Source of the DNA: Ignelater luminosus
Lineage: Eukaryota; Arthropoda; Insecta; Coleoptera; Elateridae
Direction: 5' to 3'
Assembly: GCA_011009095.1 (NCBI GenBank)
Contig: VTPC01008798.1
Location: 1-64,000 of the forward strand
Length of the DNA stretch: 64,000 bases
Positions 21,214 through 33,177 of the stretch are shown one piece after another. Below the pieces are notes generated by a model. It ran no database searches and was not told where the DNA came from. It saw only the letters and a program-made list of their open reading frames with translations. Each line of letters begins with the position of its first letter. The stretch's first letter is position 1. Both the position numbers and the translations under genes were made by a program.

Positions 21214-23874
21214 TTATCTACATAATTCATGCGGTTTTGTTCGCTTCAGTCTTCTTCTTTCATTGGTTGTGTCCAATAATTGAATTGCTTCCACGTTTGG
21301 ATGATTGAGAAGTCTAATCTCATGTTTATTGGCTCGTTCCTTGATGACTTCCTCTATCGTGGGTATATTGAGGTCGTTATGTATTTCGTTATTGGTTACG
21401 TATCGATACGCGTTGGTGATCATCATCAGGAATTTGTTTTGACATTTTTGTATTATCTCTCGATTAGATTTATGTGCACAACCCCAAAGTTGTATCACAT
21501 ACATCCATATCGGTTTGAATATAGATAGATAAATAGTTCTTTTACAATGAAGATTCATTTTAAAATAATGTCCAACCAGCCAATACATTTGTCGTTGTTT
21601 AATGCGAATTTGTTCAGCTTTTTTTCTTAGATGGTATTTCCAGTTTAATCTTGAATCTAAATGAAGCCCAAGATATTTTGCTGATTCTGCTTGAGGGATT
21701 GGTACCTCGTTGAGATATGTTCTTAGACTGCAATTTTTTCGCCGCAGCGTATATGTGACGTGGACTGATTTCAGCTCGTTAAGCTTGATTTTCCAGTCTT
21801 TTGTCCATCTGCTGATTTTGTTCAGTGTGCGTTGAGTTTTCTCAACTGCTATTGATTGTGATTCATTTACCGCCATGGTTACAGTATCATCTGCAAAGGT
21901 TCCGGTGAATGTCTCATCTGATGTTGGAATATCAAAAGTATATAGCAGGTACAAAAGGGGTCCCAACACACTTCCCTGCGGTATACCTGCTTTTATTGGA
22001 TAAAATTTTTACTTGGCATCCTCGTGCATCACTCGAAATTGCCGATTAGCTAAGTATGATTCTAGCAATCTGCAGTAATTTTTGGGTAGCATTTTACTCA
22101 TCTTGAGGATTAAACCTTTGTGCCACACTCTGTCAAACGCCTGCGACACATCAAGGAATACTGCAGAGCAATATTTCTCTTCTTCAAAAGCTCGTTCAAT
22201 GACTTTGATGACTCGATGTACTTGATCGATAGCTGAGTGTTTATTTCGGAATCCGAACTGGAAGTCCGGGATGTTTATTAAAGGCTTAAGCCGCTTTAAA
22301 AATAGTTTCTCGAATAGTTTTGAGATTGTTGGAAGAAGTGAAATCGGTCTATACGATCCAACTTCCTCGTCTGGCTTATCTGGCTTTTTTAACATGACTA
22401 TCTGTGCCATCTTGAAGCACTCAGGAACGTATTCCAAGCGTAAGCAGGCATTAAAGAGATATGTAAGCATGATAATGGCCTTCCTTGGCAGTTCTTTGAA
22501 CACCCCAGGTGATATTTCGTCGATCCCTGGTGCCTTTTTTGGATTGAGATTTTGATCTATTTCTTTTGCTATTTCTATTGGCGTGAACAATTTGAATGCT
22601 ATTTCTGGTTGATAAGTTGATGTAGTTTGGATATCAGACTGTATTTCGTGTGGTTGGAATGTATTTGCTAGATGTTGCGCAAACAATTCAGCTTTTTCAC
22701 CGTTTTTTCGTAGCCAGTTACCTTGAGTGTCTCTTATGGGAGGGACACGAGTAACGGGCCTTTTGTATCTTTTTGTCGCTTTCCACAATGAGTATTCCTT
22801 GTCCACTTCCGGTCCGAGGTTATTTAAGTACTCGTCGAGGCAATTTTGTTTGTATGTATTAATCATTTCTCTGACTTGATTGCTTATTCTGTTGAATTCT
22901 GTTTTATCAGTAGGGTTTCGGGTAGTGTGCCATATTCTTCTGGCTCTCCTTCTTTCTTTAATTTGTTCCCTAATACTAGCAGGATATTTTATTTCACATA
23001 TGGGAGTTTCTTTTGCTTTAGGGGTAGCTTTTCTTGCTGCTGTTTTGATATTCTCAATAAAATTCCTAGGTTGCCATTCTAGGTCCATTTTAGATTTCAA
23101 GTTTACTTTTAAATTGATTATTTCTTCCAGTTTATCTCTGAAGATGTCCCAATCTGTATACTTATTTGTGAGATTAGTTTTTCTTTTCTTTTTGATAATA
23201 TTGGCATTGAGGCATAGAAGGACTGGGGTATGATCTGATGTTAGATCATCACTGCCTTCTACTTCAATATAATTTGATCCAATTCCCTTTGATATAAAGA
23301 AGTCTAATAAATCAGGTGTCTTTCTCACATCTGTAGGCCAGTAGGTCGGTCTGTGTGAGAAATGATGATCACAATTTAGTTGGTTAATAGCACTTAATAA
23401 TTCTCTACCTTTTCCAGATGATATTAATCTTGATCCCCATGCTGTATGTTTGATATTGTAGTCTCCACCGATAATAAATCTCGGACCGAGAGAATTAAAG
23501 ATGTCGATGAAGTCATTTCTTGCTGGGGTATGTCCAGGTGGACAATATGCTGCAGCAATGTTAAGGTCAGCTCCATTTAGTTGGATTGTGATGACAGTCG
23601 CTTGAATGTAAGGCTCGCGAATGTGTTCTCGTTCATAATGTTGAATATTTTCTTTGATTGTGATCGCGGTACCTCCTCTAGCCCGTCCACTTGGGTGTGT
23701 AGTCCAGTAGGAGTCATAGCCACGTATTTTGATAAAATTTTTGTTTGAAAAATGTGTCTCAGAAATGAGAGCTATGTCTATATTGTTTGTTCGCAGATAG
23801 ATTTCTAGTTCTTGGGCTCTTTGATTGAGCCCATTTGCATTCCACGTTATAATGCGCAGGAACGGATTATTCAT
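21214..23874 (-). pseudogene. Jockey-like ORF2: endonuclease and reverse transcriptase, one in-frame stop
   Basis: ORF2 nicks the target DNA and copies element RNA into it. From the ATG at 23874, residues 7-220 form an APE-type endonuclease: WNANGL (Asn12), ISETHF (Glu39), GGDYN (Asp138, Asn140), DLLDFF (near 190) and TSDHTPV (Asp214, His215). Reverse transcriptase starts near residue 440 with KKAPGIDEISPGVFKELP, then YRPISLLPTISKLFEKL, FQFGFRNKHSAIDQVHR and FLDVSQAFDRVWHKG. A TAA at 22009-22011 stops the protein after 621 residues. The same frame resumes directly with AGIPQGSVLGPLLYLL and FADDTV (21897-21886), carrying the two catalytic Asp residues, and ends at 21214 after the thumb region. 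So the break is a single nonsense codon, not a frameshift. The start overlaps the end of ORF1 by a few bases. Confidence 0.9.
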
Positions 23875-24527
23875 GTTTGTTTCTGCTTGACTTGGTTTGG
23901 GGTATTTTGGTTATCTTCAAGTTTTCCACCCTCTTGGATAACTGACTAAAATTCTTTCTCATTTCAGTCTGGAATTTGGTGAGCATTTTCATCATGTCGC
24001 TGATGGTAGGCTCGTCACTTGCAGGTTTTTGTTTTTTTGCTTCAATTTGTTTGTCGTTGGACTTTTTGGTGGCATTAGCGTAGGTTCCAGAGGTTGAAGG
24101 CTTTACTGGTTCTTGTGGTTCGTTGTGTACCATGGTATGTGGCGTTACAGGCTTGTGTGGCTTGTTAGTTACTTGACTGCAGTTCTTTCCTTTTCTTTTG
24201 ATACACTGCGCATCCTTTATAGTTGGCTGTGTGTCCTTTCTCATTGCAAAGTGCACATGTTGCTACACTATTACGTTGTTTCTTGCATTCTCTTGTATGG
24301 TGTTTACCAGCACACTTGACACATCTTGCTTCTCTGCTGCAGAAGTTTTTTGTGTGTCCAAGCTGCTGACAGTTAGTACATTGGGGAATACTATTGTTTT
24401 TTTAGGCGGTTCTACGGTTATCTTGCAGTCGACAAGTTCTTTGATGTTATAGATTTCTTTGTTGTTTTCCTTTTGCACAAGATCGACATAAAACAATGGA
24501 AATACCTTAGTAGTTTTTTAAATAAGT
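23867..24527 (-). pseudogene. Jockey-like ORF1 (gag-like, zinc knuckles), truncated with two frameshifts
   Basis: ORF1 proteins bind element RNA. The surviving part begins with LFYVDLVQKENNKEIYNI and KITVEPPKKTIVFP, the end of the gag RNA-binding domain. In the next frame follow three CCHC knuckles: CTNCQQLGHTKNFC, CVKCAGKHHTREC and CALCNEKGHTANYKGC. A one-base loss in the C run (24383-24386 on the plus strand) separates the first two parts. A second frameshift between the third knuckle and TNKPHKPVTPHT (about 24190-24230) joins to a Pro/Lys/Thr-rich tail with a predicted coiled coil (MMKMLTKFQTEMRKNFSQL). The N-terminal half is absent. The C-terminus overlaps the ORF2 start by 8 bp, as in related elements. 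Confidence 0.8.
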
Positions 24528-27500
24528 ACTTATCTACCTACTTTTTACTTAACTGCAACAATGTACATTCAAAAATGTATTCACATAAAAGAATGGAAAT
24601 ATTTATAGCTTAGTCGAGGCTCTAAATTTTGAGGTGAAACAAAAATATACATAAAAAAGTAAGTTAAGCACCAATAAGCACAAATAAGCTCAAATAAGTA
24701 CAAATTTAGAAAATAATCATAAACAAGTAAACATTTTGAAATAAGCATAATAAGTGTGGCCCACCGTCTTTAAAATTACCTAAAGCTTGCCCATTTTTAA
24801 TTTCACGAATGTATATCTAACAATAACTAATAAGCAGTTGTTTTTTTATTTATATACGCAATTGTTTTTCTCTACTAAATTGCCTTCACTTTTCTAAATT
24901 TCAAATATATTTAGTTCTTTCCTCGTTATTGGAACGAAGTTCACTAAAAATTGAAAAAAATAATTAATATGGTTGTACCTTATATGGTTGAGATTGTTTG
25001 TGAGATCGATTTTAAACGATTTTTCAATACAGCGAGACTAACTAGAGCTTTTGATTTTTGTCCACCTAGATTTTTCATCTAGACCACAGTGCGTCGCGTC
25101 ATCGTTTTCTGAAACATTACGTTACTCCGGAGTTTCGTTTTTTTGCTCCACTTCCATATATGAACGCCACCGCATCCAAAACAATCAGTTGTGTCCGTTG
25201 CTGTATCTCTATATTCCACACCTACAGATAACTGCTTTAAGAGTTTGTTTTCACCTAACCACGGTGTTGAGCTCCATCCAGCAACCTGATCATCAGGCTG
25301 AAGGGAAACTTTAAATAGCTCCTAAATCAATAACTATAATAACTATGGCTAACTTCAAGAAAAGAAATTGAAATAAGCATATGTTCAAAATGACTACTAC
25401 TGGTAAAATGTCTTCATCTTTCATATTGTCACTAGCGCACTGAAAAATAACACGCTATAGCCTCACATTGCATATATATTACAATAGAGACTCGCTTCAA
25501 AGTGACCAACAAATTAGAGTTAGTGATGTGTTACAGGGTGACTCACCCAATAGAAAAAGAATTTTTGAAATTAAGAATAATTTGTTTTTTCTTCTATTTT
25601 CTTCTTGGATTATGCAAATTGTCCCCGGTTACGTTTCTTGTATCTCTGTAGTAGATATCTTTTAGCAGTGTAGATCCTGTCAGAACTTCTCTTCATTGGT
25701 TTTTCGTTCGCTAGTTCTACTAATTATTGTAATTTTTAACCTCATGATCTATCTTCCTCCGTTTTTCTTTCTGTAATTTTTTGTGTTCTTGCCTGTTTCT
25801 GCCTGGATTGGCTCGAATCTTTAATCCGTTTTCCTTGTAGGTTGCCTTCGAATTGGGTAGTCCGATAACATATATAGAACTTAATTTAACAGTATAACCG
25901 TAGGGTATAGACAGTAGAGCGTCCGTTAACCTGCAGCCCTGCAAAAGTCCAAATGCAATAGATACTAACCGATAGATGTAATTGGTTGAATTTATTGATT
26001 ATGGCTGCCGGTCTAATACCATGGCCTGAAATATCTCTCAGATGTAGTTATCTTATTATCCTACTCGAAGATAACGGAGGTTCTGTCGCTTGCTACATTG
26101 CAGTCATAATCGGAAAACCCGAACGGGTATATTAACTCCCAATCAATACGTAATGCTGGCCTTTCTTGTCAACCATAGCATACTTAGTAGCTTGTGCTAT
26201 CCGTAACTTGCCTTACTTCCAATCTTAACTGGATGCATTCTACTGTAGCTATCTGGAGCACGTACATGACTTAAAGTTTCTCCATAGAATTTACGTTTGA
26301 TGCCTAGATGGGCGTGGTTGCTTTCCTTTTCAATTTAACTGATAAGCTGAGCTGTTGCTCTTAGTTGTTCAGAATGGACATTGTTTATGGATCGCATTTG
26401 GTTTTTTTAACCACTGGTAAGTTTTTTAAGAAAACGTTTAACTAAAGAAAGTATAGTTCAGTTTAAAAGTTACTAGTAACTTGAACAAAAATTGATGTTA
26501 AAAATGATTTTATATTGAAATATAACCATGAATGATCTTCTACGATCCTACAAGGAATTCATAGGCATCAAAGTCAAACGACAAATGAATTTGGAGTTGC
26601 TTCATGTCAATTAACTAAATATAACGAATGAAATGTTTTCCCTAGAAGAAACCAAAGAAGCATTCCTTTAGTTATCGTAATTGTTTATTATTGACCACCC
26701 TGTATTTAAATTCTAAAATTATCAACACCGAAAACTGAACGCGTTCTAGGTTAAATTTTTTTTAATGGAAAAACTTGAAAAAATATTTATATCCACCTTC
26801 ACCTTGAATGCAGTTTTTAGTTGATTTTTTGAAAGAATGAAATAAAACTGTAAAATCCATTTCATAAACGTATTTCACACAATTCAAACACATTTTCAGA
26901 AAGTAAAACTTTAAAAATAAATCTCAAACTGGTTTATTTTCACGGGTTTAAGCTTAAATATTATGATTTAACCAATGAAAGATTTACGAGAACTTTACTT
27001 AGACTTCCTAAACAAAACTTTCTGTAATTGTAAATATTTCCAGAATTAGATTTTCTACTTTTATGTTAGAAGAAAAGATTTTATAAAAAAATTAGTTCCA
27101 GATTTTTTATGTTTATTTTGGGCACTTAATCAAATAAAATTTATATGAGATTTACAGTTTTTTCTTATTTTTATAAATGTATTAAAATCGTTACATTAAA
27201 AATAAAGTTAAATCCGTTAGCAACAACAACCTTTTAAGTAGTACGAACGAGCTTGTCACGAAATCATATTAAAAAATATATTAAAAGTGTATTTAAAATG
27301 TGGGAGCAGAAAATCTGTTTTTTATAAATACGCAAGAAAACATCTAAGATATCTTAAGCTTTAACTATCTGCAGCAGAAACTATTAAAAGTTCTGAATTA
27401 ATTTCCTACTGTTAATAATTATAGCTTTTCTATTTTTAAACGATTTTACAAAATAAACTTCATAAAGAGGTATCTGAAATTCAAATTAAGAAAATATAAG

Positions 27501-30145
27501 GTTAACGAATGGCAAACGAATCGCTTTAAAAGTAAACAGCGGAAAAACGATAACAATAAAAGCGACACATTCCGATTTTTGGCAAAGTTTACAGAAAAAA
27601 TTGGAAATAAGAAAGAATGAGTGCAAATCTTATTTATAGCCGATTTGTTTTGTTGCAAATGTATTTTCGTTATCGTTTAAATATTTCGTGATGACTGCAT
27701 GCATTCCACTTGAAAAAATTAATAGGGCATAAATAAACCAAGGCGTACTGCAATGGTATCAAAGAATATTTTAGATTTTATGATATCTTTATATAAATAG
27801 CATCACTAGCACTTAATTTTTTTTAAATATTACGGTAAACGAGCAATATTTTAATAAGTTTTAAAGGTTTTTAGATGGATCTGGAAAATAAATAATAAAC
27901 AAATTTAAAATTTAAAAATAAAGTGCTCAAAATAGACTATCTGATTGATAAAGTAAAGATTAAAAATGAAAAACAAAGTCTAGTCTCATAGAATAACTAT
28001 TCTGCATATTTGTAGTGGTGGACAATACATCAAACAATAAAAACAAAATGCTGTTGATGATCCAACATCCAGAGTTGTAGGAGTATAACGAAACTAACGA
28101 TATATTTAAACACTGACTACTTTTTGTTTTCTAACAAGAATTTAGTAGCTTAAGTTTCTTTAGTTTCTAATTTAGCTTTATAATTGCTTAATTTCTTTGT
28201 TTAATTTGGGCATCAATTACTAGATTCTCACATTATTAGAAGAAGAGTTATTTCAGGAGTACTTATATATGCAAATAAGATAGAATTAATAGTAACTGCA
28301 GCATACCTTATGTAGTATACTTTGTTAAAGACTAGATATTTTCATTATTAAATACCTATGCGGATATTCTATTCTGAATACATTATAACAGATAGCTGAA
28401 CAAAATTTCTTGAAATGATAAATGTAGTACAAACAATTGGCACATCTTTGAATCCTTTTTACAATTCTGAAATCCTGCTTTTATAGTTACGTGTTACATA
28501 ATCTATTTATACAGCGCTATATCACAGAAACAAAGTAATTTTTGTATATTTGGTTAAATTATAAAATTAATTTATTTTCAACAATAGTAACAGTTTTTTA
28601 ATCTTAAATTGATACTTATGTATTAAAAAACAAAGATAACCTTGACCGACGTTGCAAACGATCTATCAAAGAATATTTTTGAGGAAAGTTGTATAGAACA
28701 ATTACCGCTACATTCTAAACTTATTTTTAACCATACAAACCGTTCTATAAAGCCAAATCTTATTATTAGGTTAAACACTCATATATCCAAATCTCATCTT
28801 AGTTATGCCCGTCATATATTAAATTCTAAGTACATCAAAGAGTGCATTAGAACATGATCATAAAAATGTATTTCAAATACTACTTGTTACCAATAACAAC
28901 AGTGATCAACAAAGGTAAGAATATAAATGCAAAGTCCATATTTTTTAGGCCTTGATTACACATAAGTAAATGCTAGAATGTGAATAGAATTAACGGCAAT
29001 CAATTTAAAACAACAGAAGAACTTTAATTTTTTCAATTTTTCTAAATCTTAAAATTTGATTGCGAATTATCAAGATTTTGTATGTTACATTTTGCATATA
29101 TTCACAGCTTTAGTAATTAGTATATTATTGAATGCATGTTCCTTCCAGCTATAAAATAGGGGTATAATCCACTATCTGTCTCTACACATTTGCCTTGATC
29201 TTTTTTAAACTTAATACTGGGAGACAACTAAGATTAATGTTTATATGCTCCATACTATCCTTATACAGGGTGTAAAATTGGCTCACGCCCCATTAGGGAT
29301 TGTACAATGCTGGTTCAACTTCAGTTTTGTTGTTTGTTGTTTAATGTTAATTAGATTAAAAATGTTGAAGATTATGTTATTGTTGAATTAATAGTTATAA
29401 GTATAACTGTGCTGACTGATAAGGTTTATTGAGTTTTAGAAATAAAAGGTAATACGGGTAAGCAATCATGTTATTTAAGTGAATTTTAATTTTTTTGTGT
29501 ATATCTGCAAATTTCTCTTGACACTATGAACACTCTTTTATTAGTATACAGCCCCTTAACCTACTTCTCAGGGTGGCCAACTTGAATTAGAAGAGAAAAG
29601 CTATTAAACAATTTCTTTTGCAAGTAACCAACGAGAACGTTTTAACTTTCTTTTTAAAATATAAAATTCCCTCAAGAAATTGGATCGATTCCAAAATCTA
29701 CTGGCACGTTGTATTTACCTCTTATCATTAATGTTTAGAGATTTTATTGTTTCATTTATTTAATTATTTATCTATCATTCTTATCTATTATCTCAACTCA
29801 TAATATTTTGAAAGTTTGCGATTTATACAGATTTTAGGTTAAATGTTGTCAAGAACGCTTCCCTACATAATATGTCAAAACTCTTCAAGTCCCAAAAATA
29901 GATAAATATCTATTCTGTAAAAGGTATTTGGTTATTTACTAACTTTAGCAAACTAAGACAATAAATAGATCTATAGGATACTAAGATCATGGCCATTTAT
30001 AACTGCATAGCATTGGAACTGACCTTAGAGTAAACTTCCACGTTGTAGAAATCTAACAAAATTATATCCAGGGTGTCTCTGAAGACAACAGAGAATGTCT
30101 TATAACATTTTTTAAAGACAAAACCGCATTTTAAGTGCAAGAACG
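24528..30145. other. AT-rich DNA, no gene identified
   Basis: No protein family is recognised over 5.6 kb. The part from about 24960 to 26340 is somewhat more GC-rich and could contain old repeats; a minus-strand frame at 25944-25720 (74 codons) is basic but unplaced. Isolated cagggtg words next to TA occur at about 25526, 26692 (reversed) and 29266. They resemble ends of common insect inverted-repeat elements but could not be paired. Confidence 0.4.
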
Positions 30146-30147
30146 TA

Positions 30148-30178
30148 AAGGGTTAGTCATAAGTAAAGCCACTCTTTT
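30148..30178 (+). repeat. terminal inverted repeat of DD37E element (coordinate-left end)
   Basis: 31 bp beginning aagggttagtcataag, preceded by TA. It pairs with 31121-31151 with four mismatches. Confidence 0.85.
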
Positions 30179-30426
30179 CAAAGTCACTTTATTGAACGAG
30201 ATGATACAAATAAAACATTTTCCTTATATAAATAACAAAATTAATGATTTCTTTTATTAGCTTTAATTTTCAAAGGAGCATAAACACCTTCCCTGGATAT
30301 TAATTGTAAATTTCTTTACAAGACTTTGCCCAGACTCTGTTGCCACTTCTGCAGTAATATTTTTCCAAATTTGTCGGAATCCTCTTAAGTTCTTAGCTGG
30401 TATGGATCTTTGAGAATACTTTCTTT

Positions 30427-30960
30427 TTATAATGCCCAGAATTTTTCTATTGGCCGCTCTTGAGGTAAATTTGGAGTGTTTGATTCTCGATCAACAAATT
30501 TAACATTAACCGGAGTTAAAAATTCGGTCACTCTTTTAGAATAATGAGCTGGTGCTAAATCCGGCCAAAAGATTATATCTTCTTTTGAATGATGTTTTTC
30601 AATAAATGAGATCAAAAAATTCTTTAGAATATTTAAATAAGCATCGGTAGAAACATTGCCATCAGAATCAATCGCTTGCCATACTAAAAGTTTGCTAGGG
30701 AATTTAGTTTTTGGTCGAAATTTTACTTGATAGAGAACAGAATTAGTATCTTTTGCCATAAAAAATCTTTTTCCAGGAATTTGATCGGGATCACAAGGTA
30801 TATAACTTTCATCATCCAGGACAATGTTTTTTCCATCAAGCACTGCACGATAAAGCTTTGCTGCTCCTTTACGTCATCTTTCCTCTTAGTTTTATATATA
30901 CTTTGGTGCAGATGTTTGGACAAATGACTTAATAGACAACTTCTTTTTAGCTCTCTGTAT
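30427..30960 (-). pseudogene. DD37E transposase, catalytic part
   Basis: The minus-strand frame 30843-30427 has LDGKNIVLDDESYI (first catalytic Asp), then WQAIDSDGNVSTDAYLNIL, then IIFWPDLAPAHYSK (second Asp) and NLPQERPIEKFWAL (catalytic Glu). Between the second Asp and the Glu are 37 residues, defining DD37E. Upstream, codons for AAKLYRAV continue into the main frame, but earlier sequence is frameshifted. Downstream, the C-terminal part continues in another frame with stops. The helix-turn-helix DNA-binding domain is mostly deleted. The protein cannot be functional. Confidence 0.8.
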
Positions 30961-31120
30961 AGATGATAGCGAAACTCCTAGTCAAATGCTAAGTTCATTT
31001 TGTAATAGTTAATATTCTGACAAAATCTTTCATGTTAGTATCCAACTGTCAATATGACATTCACTAAACAGTAAAGAAAGTAATTGTGTTTCATTTGTTT
31101 AGCAAGAATTCTGTGATTTA

Positions 31121-31151
31121 AAAAAGGTGGCTCTACTTATGAGTAACCCTT
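31121..31151 (-). repeat. terminal inverted repeat of DD37E element (coordinate-right end)
   Basis: 31 bp ending atgagtaaccctt, followed by TA. It is the inverted partner of 30148-30178. Confidence 0.85.
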
Positions 31152-31153
31152 TA

Positions 31154-31600
31154 AGACATTAGCTTTTCACATTTTCTTGTAGTTGTTTGAAGATCCTACA
31201 ATTACTGCCTCAATTATAAAATGTTTTTTTCTCAGTAAGTTCTAATTTTCTAAAATCTTCCAAAAACTAATGATGATATGGATAGATACATACATAATTA
31301 TAATATAAGCACCTTACTGTATGATAAAAGAGACAAACTCGAATGCACTAATAAAAACAGAACTGGCCTCTGATTGTTTTTTAATCATGAAGATTCTAAT
31401 TAAAAAGATTAATGATAGAACACTCTAATCTTTCTTGGTTTTAGGATTGTAAGCAGTGTCATGCGATTTTTGATTCCCACCATTCCCTACTCACGTTTTT
31501 TGAACCAGGTATACTGAAGGAGTAAACAGTATATCAATATTCTATTAATGTTTTAAATAAATTTACCCTTATATCTTATGTTTATAGATTTTAGAAAAGC
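31154..31600. other. AT-rich DNA, no gene seen
   Basis: Short spacer between the DD37E element and the next LINE relic. Nothing recognised. Confidence 0.5.
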
Positions 31601-32770
31601 CTCGGTGTATGCCTTCAATGGACGCAGTTAATATTAATAGCGCTAGGAATCGCAGATATAATCGTTGGGCCTCTTACAACCTTATTTAACAATTGTTTTT
31701 CTAAAGGAATCTTCCCTCTAGCTTTCAAACTAAGTAAGGTTTTGCCTATCTTCAAAAAAGAGGACTCAGAATCAATTAATAATAATTATAGCCCTATTTC
31801 TATGATCCCAGTTTTGGAAAAATTTTTTGAGATTATTATAAAGAATAAATTCTTTCCGTAATCAGTTGCCTTTAGCCCTGCGTGATCACTTTGTGTTGCA
31901 AGTGCCGACATATCTTACTCGGCGCATTGATACAAGTTAGACAAAGATAAAGGTATAAACGCGCCGGGTGAAGTATCGGAACTTGCAACATAAATTAATG
32001 CCGCAGGGCTAAAGTTAACTATTTACGGGTTTAGTTAGATATTACGAACAGAATAAACTATTCTTTTCGGCACGGTTTGGGTTCAGGAAGTATCCATTAA
32101 GGCTATATTGAAATTAGTAAGTGACGTAGTCGGGGGCCTTGAGGAGAGGAGTCGCACTTTGTGATCTCACCAAGGCTTTCGATTGCGTTTCCCACGAGCT
32201 GTTGCTAGAAAAGTTAAATCACTACGGCGGCGTAAGGGGTACGCCTTCAAAACTGTTAAGCTCATACATACAAAACCGCTTTGTCCTGGGGTGTATTCTT
32301 TTTATCATTCATATCAACGATTTCTATTACTACATGTTACCTGTTTACTGATGACACGACTTTTTTAAACACCAATAAAAATGTGATCATCTTAAAGAAT
32401 GAATCATCTGCTACTGTAAAGTCAGTGAAAAGTTTGTTCACGACTAACAAACTGAAAATGAACGAAGATAAGAATCAAAGTCTGATAATATCTTCACTTT
32501 TGATAATAAACTCAGCTGGCAGGGTCACATTGATCATTTAGCTAGCAAACTAGCTAGTGTCATTTTTGTAATACGTAAACTGAACAATCTCATAAGCCCC
32601 AAACAGTTACTAAGTTCTTGCTTTAGTTTATTTCGCTCTTACTTAACATATGGGTTGATACTTCAATAATTTCAATAAAGTTTTTATTTTGAAAAGGAAA
32701 GTTTTCAGATGCATTGCTGATATAAATATAAGAACACATTATAAACCCTTTTTAATAAATTTGGCATAAT
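31600..32770 (+). pseudogene. CR1/Jockey-type LINE reverse transcriptase remnant, split by a small element
   Basis: Plus-strand pieces in order: 31660-31855 reads VGPLTTLFNNCFSKGIFP, then VLPIFKKEDSESIN, then a degraded RPISMIPVLEKFFE block. A 143-bp palindromic element then interrupts. From about 32060 reading resumes with RFGFRK, ALCDLTKAFDCVSHELLLEK, LLSSYIQNR, ILFIIHINDF and FTDDTTFLNT, where the usual Tyr/Phe-Ala-Asp-Asp is Phe-Thr-Asp-Asp. Next come LKMNEDKNQSLIIS, FDNKLSWQGHIDHLASKL, then SYLTYG and RKVFRCIADIN. These are reverse-transcriptase and thumb blocks of a non-LTR element. The region around the VPQGSVLGP block is mostly deleted. Multiple frameshifts show it is dead. No endonuclease part is visible. 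Confidence 0.75.
31871..32013. mobile_element. 143-bp palindromic MITE inserted in the LINE remnant
   Basis: It begins tttagccctgcg and ends with the exact inverse, cgcagggctaaa. The arms continue with imperfect pairing (tgttgcaagtgccga against tgttgcaagttccga; cggcgc again further in). It lies between two conserved reverse-transcriptase blocks and breaks their continuity, so it inserted later. No clear target-site duplication was found, and the superfamily is unknown. Confidence 0.7.
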
Positions 32771-32866
32771 GACACTTCTATTTATACAGTGTGGCCCAGA
32801 TCGAGTGGGATTGCATGAGTAACTTTCTTTCCAAATAGCAAAAATAATTTGAAACAACCTTGAAGT

Positions 32867-33177
32867 AAGCTTGCCATGAGAAGAGTGCTAGCTTGAGTCA
32901 AGATTGTCTTGACAAGCCTGAAAGCTTCTATCAAGCTTCCTAGTTACCACATGACAAGCTTGTTTTGCAACCTTACGACATATTTGCCTAGCAAGTCTGC
33001 AAGCATGCAGCAAGCTTGAAATAAGCTTATATGTTAAGCTTGTATCAAGCTTATTTTACTAGCTTCCAGGTAGTTACACATGTCAAGCCTGTAAGTGTAT
33101 ATCAAGCTTGATTCAAGCGTGAATTAAGTTTACAACAAGCTTGAATTTGACTTGTTTTTTAAGCTTAATCAAAGCTT
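32867..33177. repeat. left AAGCTT-rich repeat cluster
   Basis: AAGCTT occurs 12 times in 311 bp, starting at 32867, 32922, 32933, 32956, 33012, 33023, 33036, 33047, 33104, 33137, 33161 and 33172. Chance would give about one per few kilobases. Neighbouring sites are often exactly 11 bp apart. Near-misses such as caagcatg and caagcctg fill gaps. It looks like a diverged minisatellite built on an 11-bp unit AAGCTTnnnnn. Confidence 0.8.

Larger units (their letters stand above)
21067..24527 (-). mobile_element. Jockey-like LINE, 5'-truncated, about 3.4 kb
   Basis: The minus strand carries the end of ORF1 (three zinc knuckles), then ORF2 with endonuclease and reverse transcriptase, then a short 3' untranslated region with AATAAA (21084-21089 reversed) and a run of nine A (21067-21075 reversed). 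The upstream half of ORF1 is missing: the reading frame starts abruptly after a stop near 24525, as expected for incomplete reverse transcription. Damage is limited to one nonsense codon and two single-base frameshifts, so the copy is fairly young. No target-site duplication could be assigned. Confidence 0.85.
30148..31151 (-). mobile_element. decayed DD37E IS630-type transposon, 1004 bp
   Basis: Ends 30148-30178 and 31121-31151 are inverted copies, 27 of 31 matching, starting aagggtta. Both are flanked by TA (30146-30147 and 31152-31153). The minus strand carries a broken transposase. The element is shorter than the usual 1.3 kb of this superfamily because most of the N-terminal coding part is missing. 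It resembles the ITmD37E group described from mosquitoes. Confidence 0.85.

Noticed and set aside
25720..25944. 74-codon basic minus-strand frame (GYTVKLSSIYVIGLPNSKAT region)
   Set aside because: It might be an old element fragment, but no family could be named and no flanking coding sequence supports it.
25524..26698. cagggtg at 25526 and its inverse near 26692, both next to TA, as a possible element
   Set aside because: Only 7-8 terminal bases match; the following 20 bases differ, so the pairing is not supported.
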